This document shows, piece by piece, positions 5,293 to 5,326 of a stretch of 5,326 nt of DNA. A model generated the notes under the pieces. The model was not told where the DNA came from, did no database searches, and saw nothing but the letters and a program-made list of their open reading frames with translations. Positions within the stretch are counted from its first letter, which is position 1; every line of letters begins with the position of its first letter. Made by a program: the position numbers and the translations under genes. Origin of the DNA: Proteobacteria bacterium UBA6492 (lineage in GTDB: Bacteria; Pseudomonadota; Gammaproteobacteria; UBA6429; Thiohalophilaceae); the NCBI GenBank assembly GCA_002436485.1, contig DJMK01000200.1, positions 1-5,326 on the forward strand, in the 5' to 3' direction.

Positions 5293-5326
5293 TGGCAACA
5301 GGAACCGTTAAATGGTTTAACGAATC
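5292..5326 (+). CDS. CspA-family cold shock protein, N-terminus only
   Basis: Eleven codons are present before the window ends, reading MATGTVKWFNE. This is the classic start of the about 70-residue cold shock domain proteins; the GTVKWFN stretch forms the first beta strand and carries a Trp that stacks on nucleic acid. Such proteins are cytoplasmic single-stranded RNA/DNA chaperones that melt mRNA structure. The long structured leader suggests post-transcriptional control as for cspA. Which paralogue it is, and whether it is cold-induced, cannot be told from 11 residues. Confidence 0.9.
   Translation, partial: MATGTVKWFNE

Overview
The window (about 50% GC) looks like chromosomal DNA of a gammaproteobacterium, probably a sulfur oxidiser. 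The strongest hint is a truncated five-helix membrane protein at the left edge that resembles AprM, the proposed membrane anchor of adenylylsulfate (APS) reductase in sulfur-oxidising bacteria. This lineage call is inference: there is no rRNA, and I could not search a database. I see no tRNA, insertion sequence, CRISPR array or phage gene.

Layout from left to right:
- 1-641 (minus): 5' part of the AprM-like gene, running off the left edge, where aprBA would be expected.
- 642-1219: a 578-bp gap.
- 1220-2596 (minus): a KamA-family radical SAM/PLP aminomutase with an altered substrate pocket.
- 2597-3096: a gap with several short inverted repeats.
- 3097-3264 (plus): a possible 55-residue small protein with a strong ribosome binding site. 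Its stop codon touches that of the next gene.
- 3265-4860 (minus): a complete 2,3-bisphosphoglycerate-independent phosphoglycerate mutase (gpmI) with all its metal ligands and the catalytic serine.
- 4861-5291: a divergent intergenic region with a candidate promoter and a long leader.
- 5292-5326 (plus): the first 11 codons of a CspA-family cold shock protein.

The genes do not form one pathway. Every gap is long, so each appears to be its own transcription unit. gpmI is central carbon metabolism, the left-edge gene probably belongs to energy metabolism, and the csp gene is an RNA-chaperone stress gene.

Two points deserve follow-up. In the aminomutase, both aspartates that hold the lysine side chain in classical lysine 2,3-aminomutase are replaced, by Arg and Ser, while the cluster, carboxylate and PLP residues are kept. 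The substrate is therefore probably not lysine and may be acidic. The csp leader can fold so that a 13-position duplex hides the Shine-Dalgarno sequence and the first base of the start codon, which suggests a temperature-sensitive switch.
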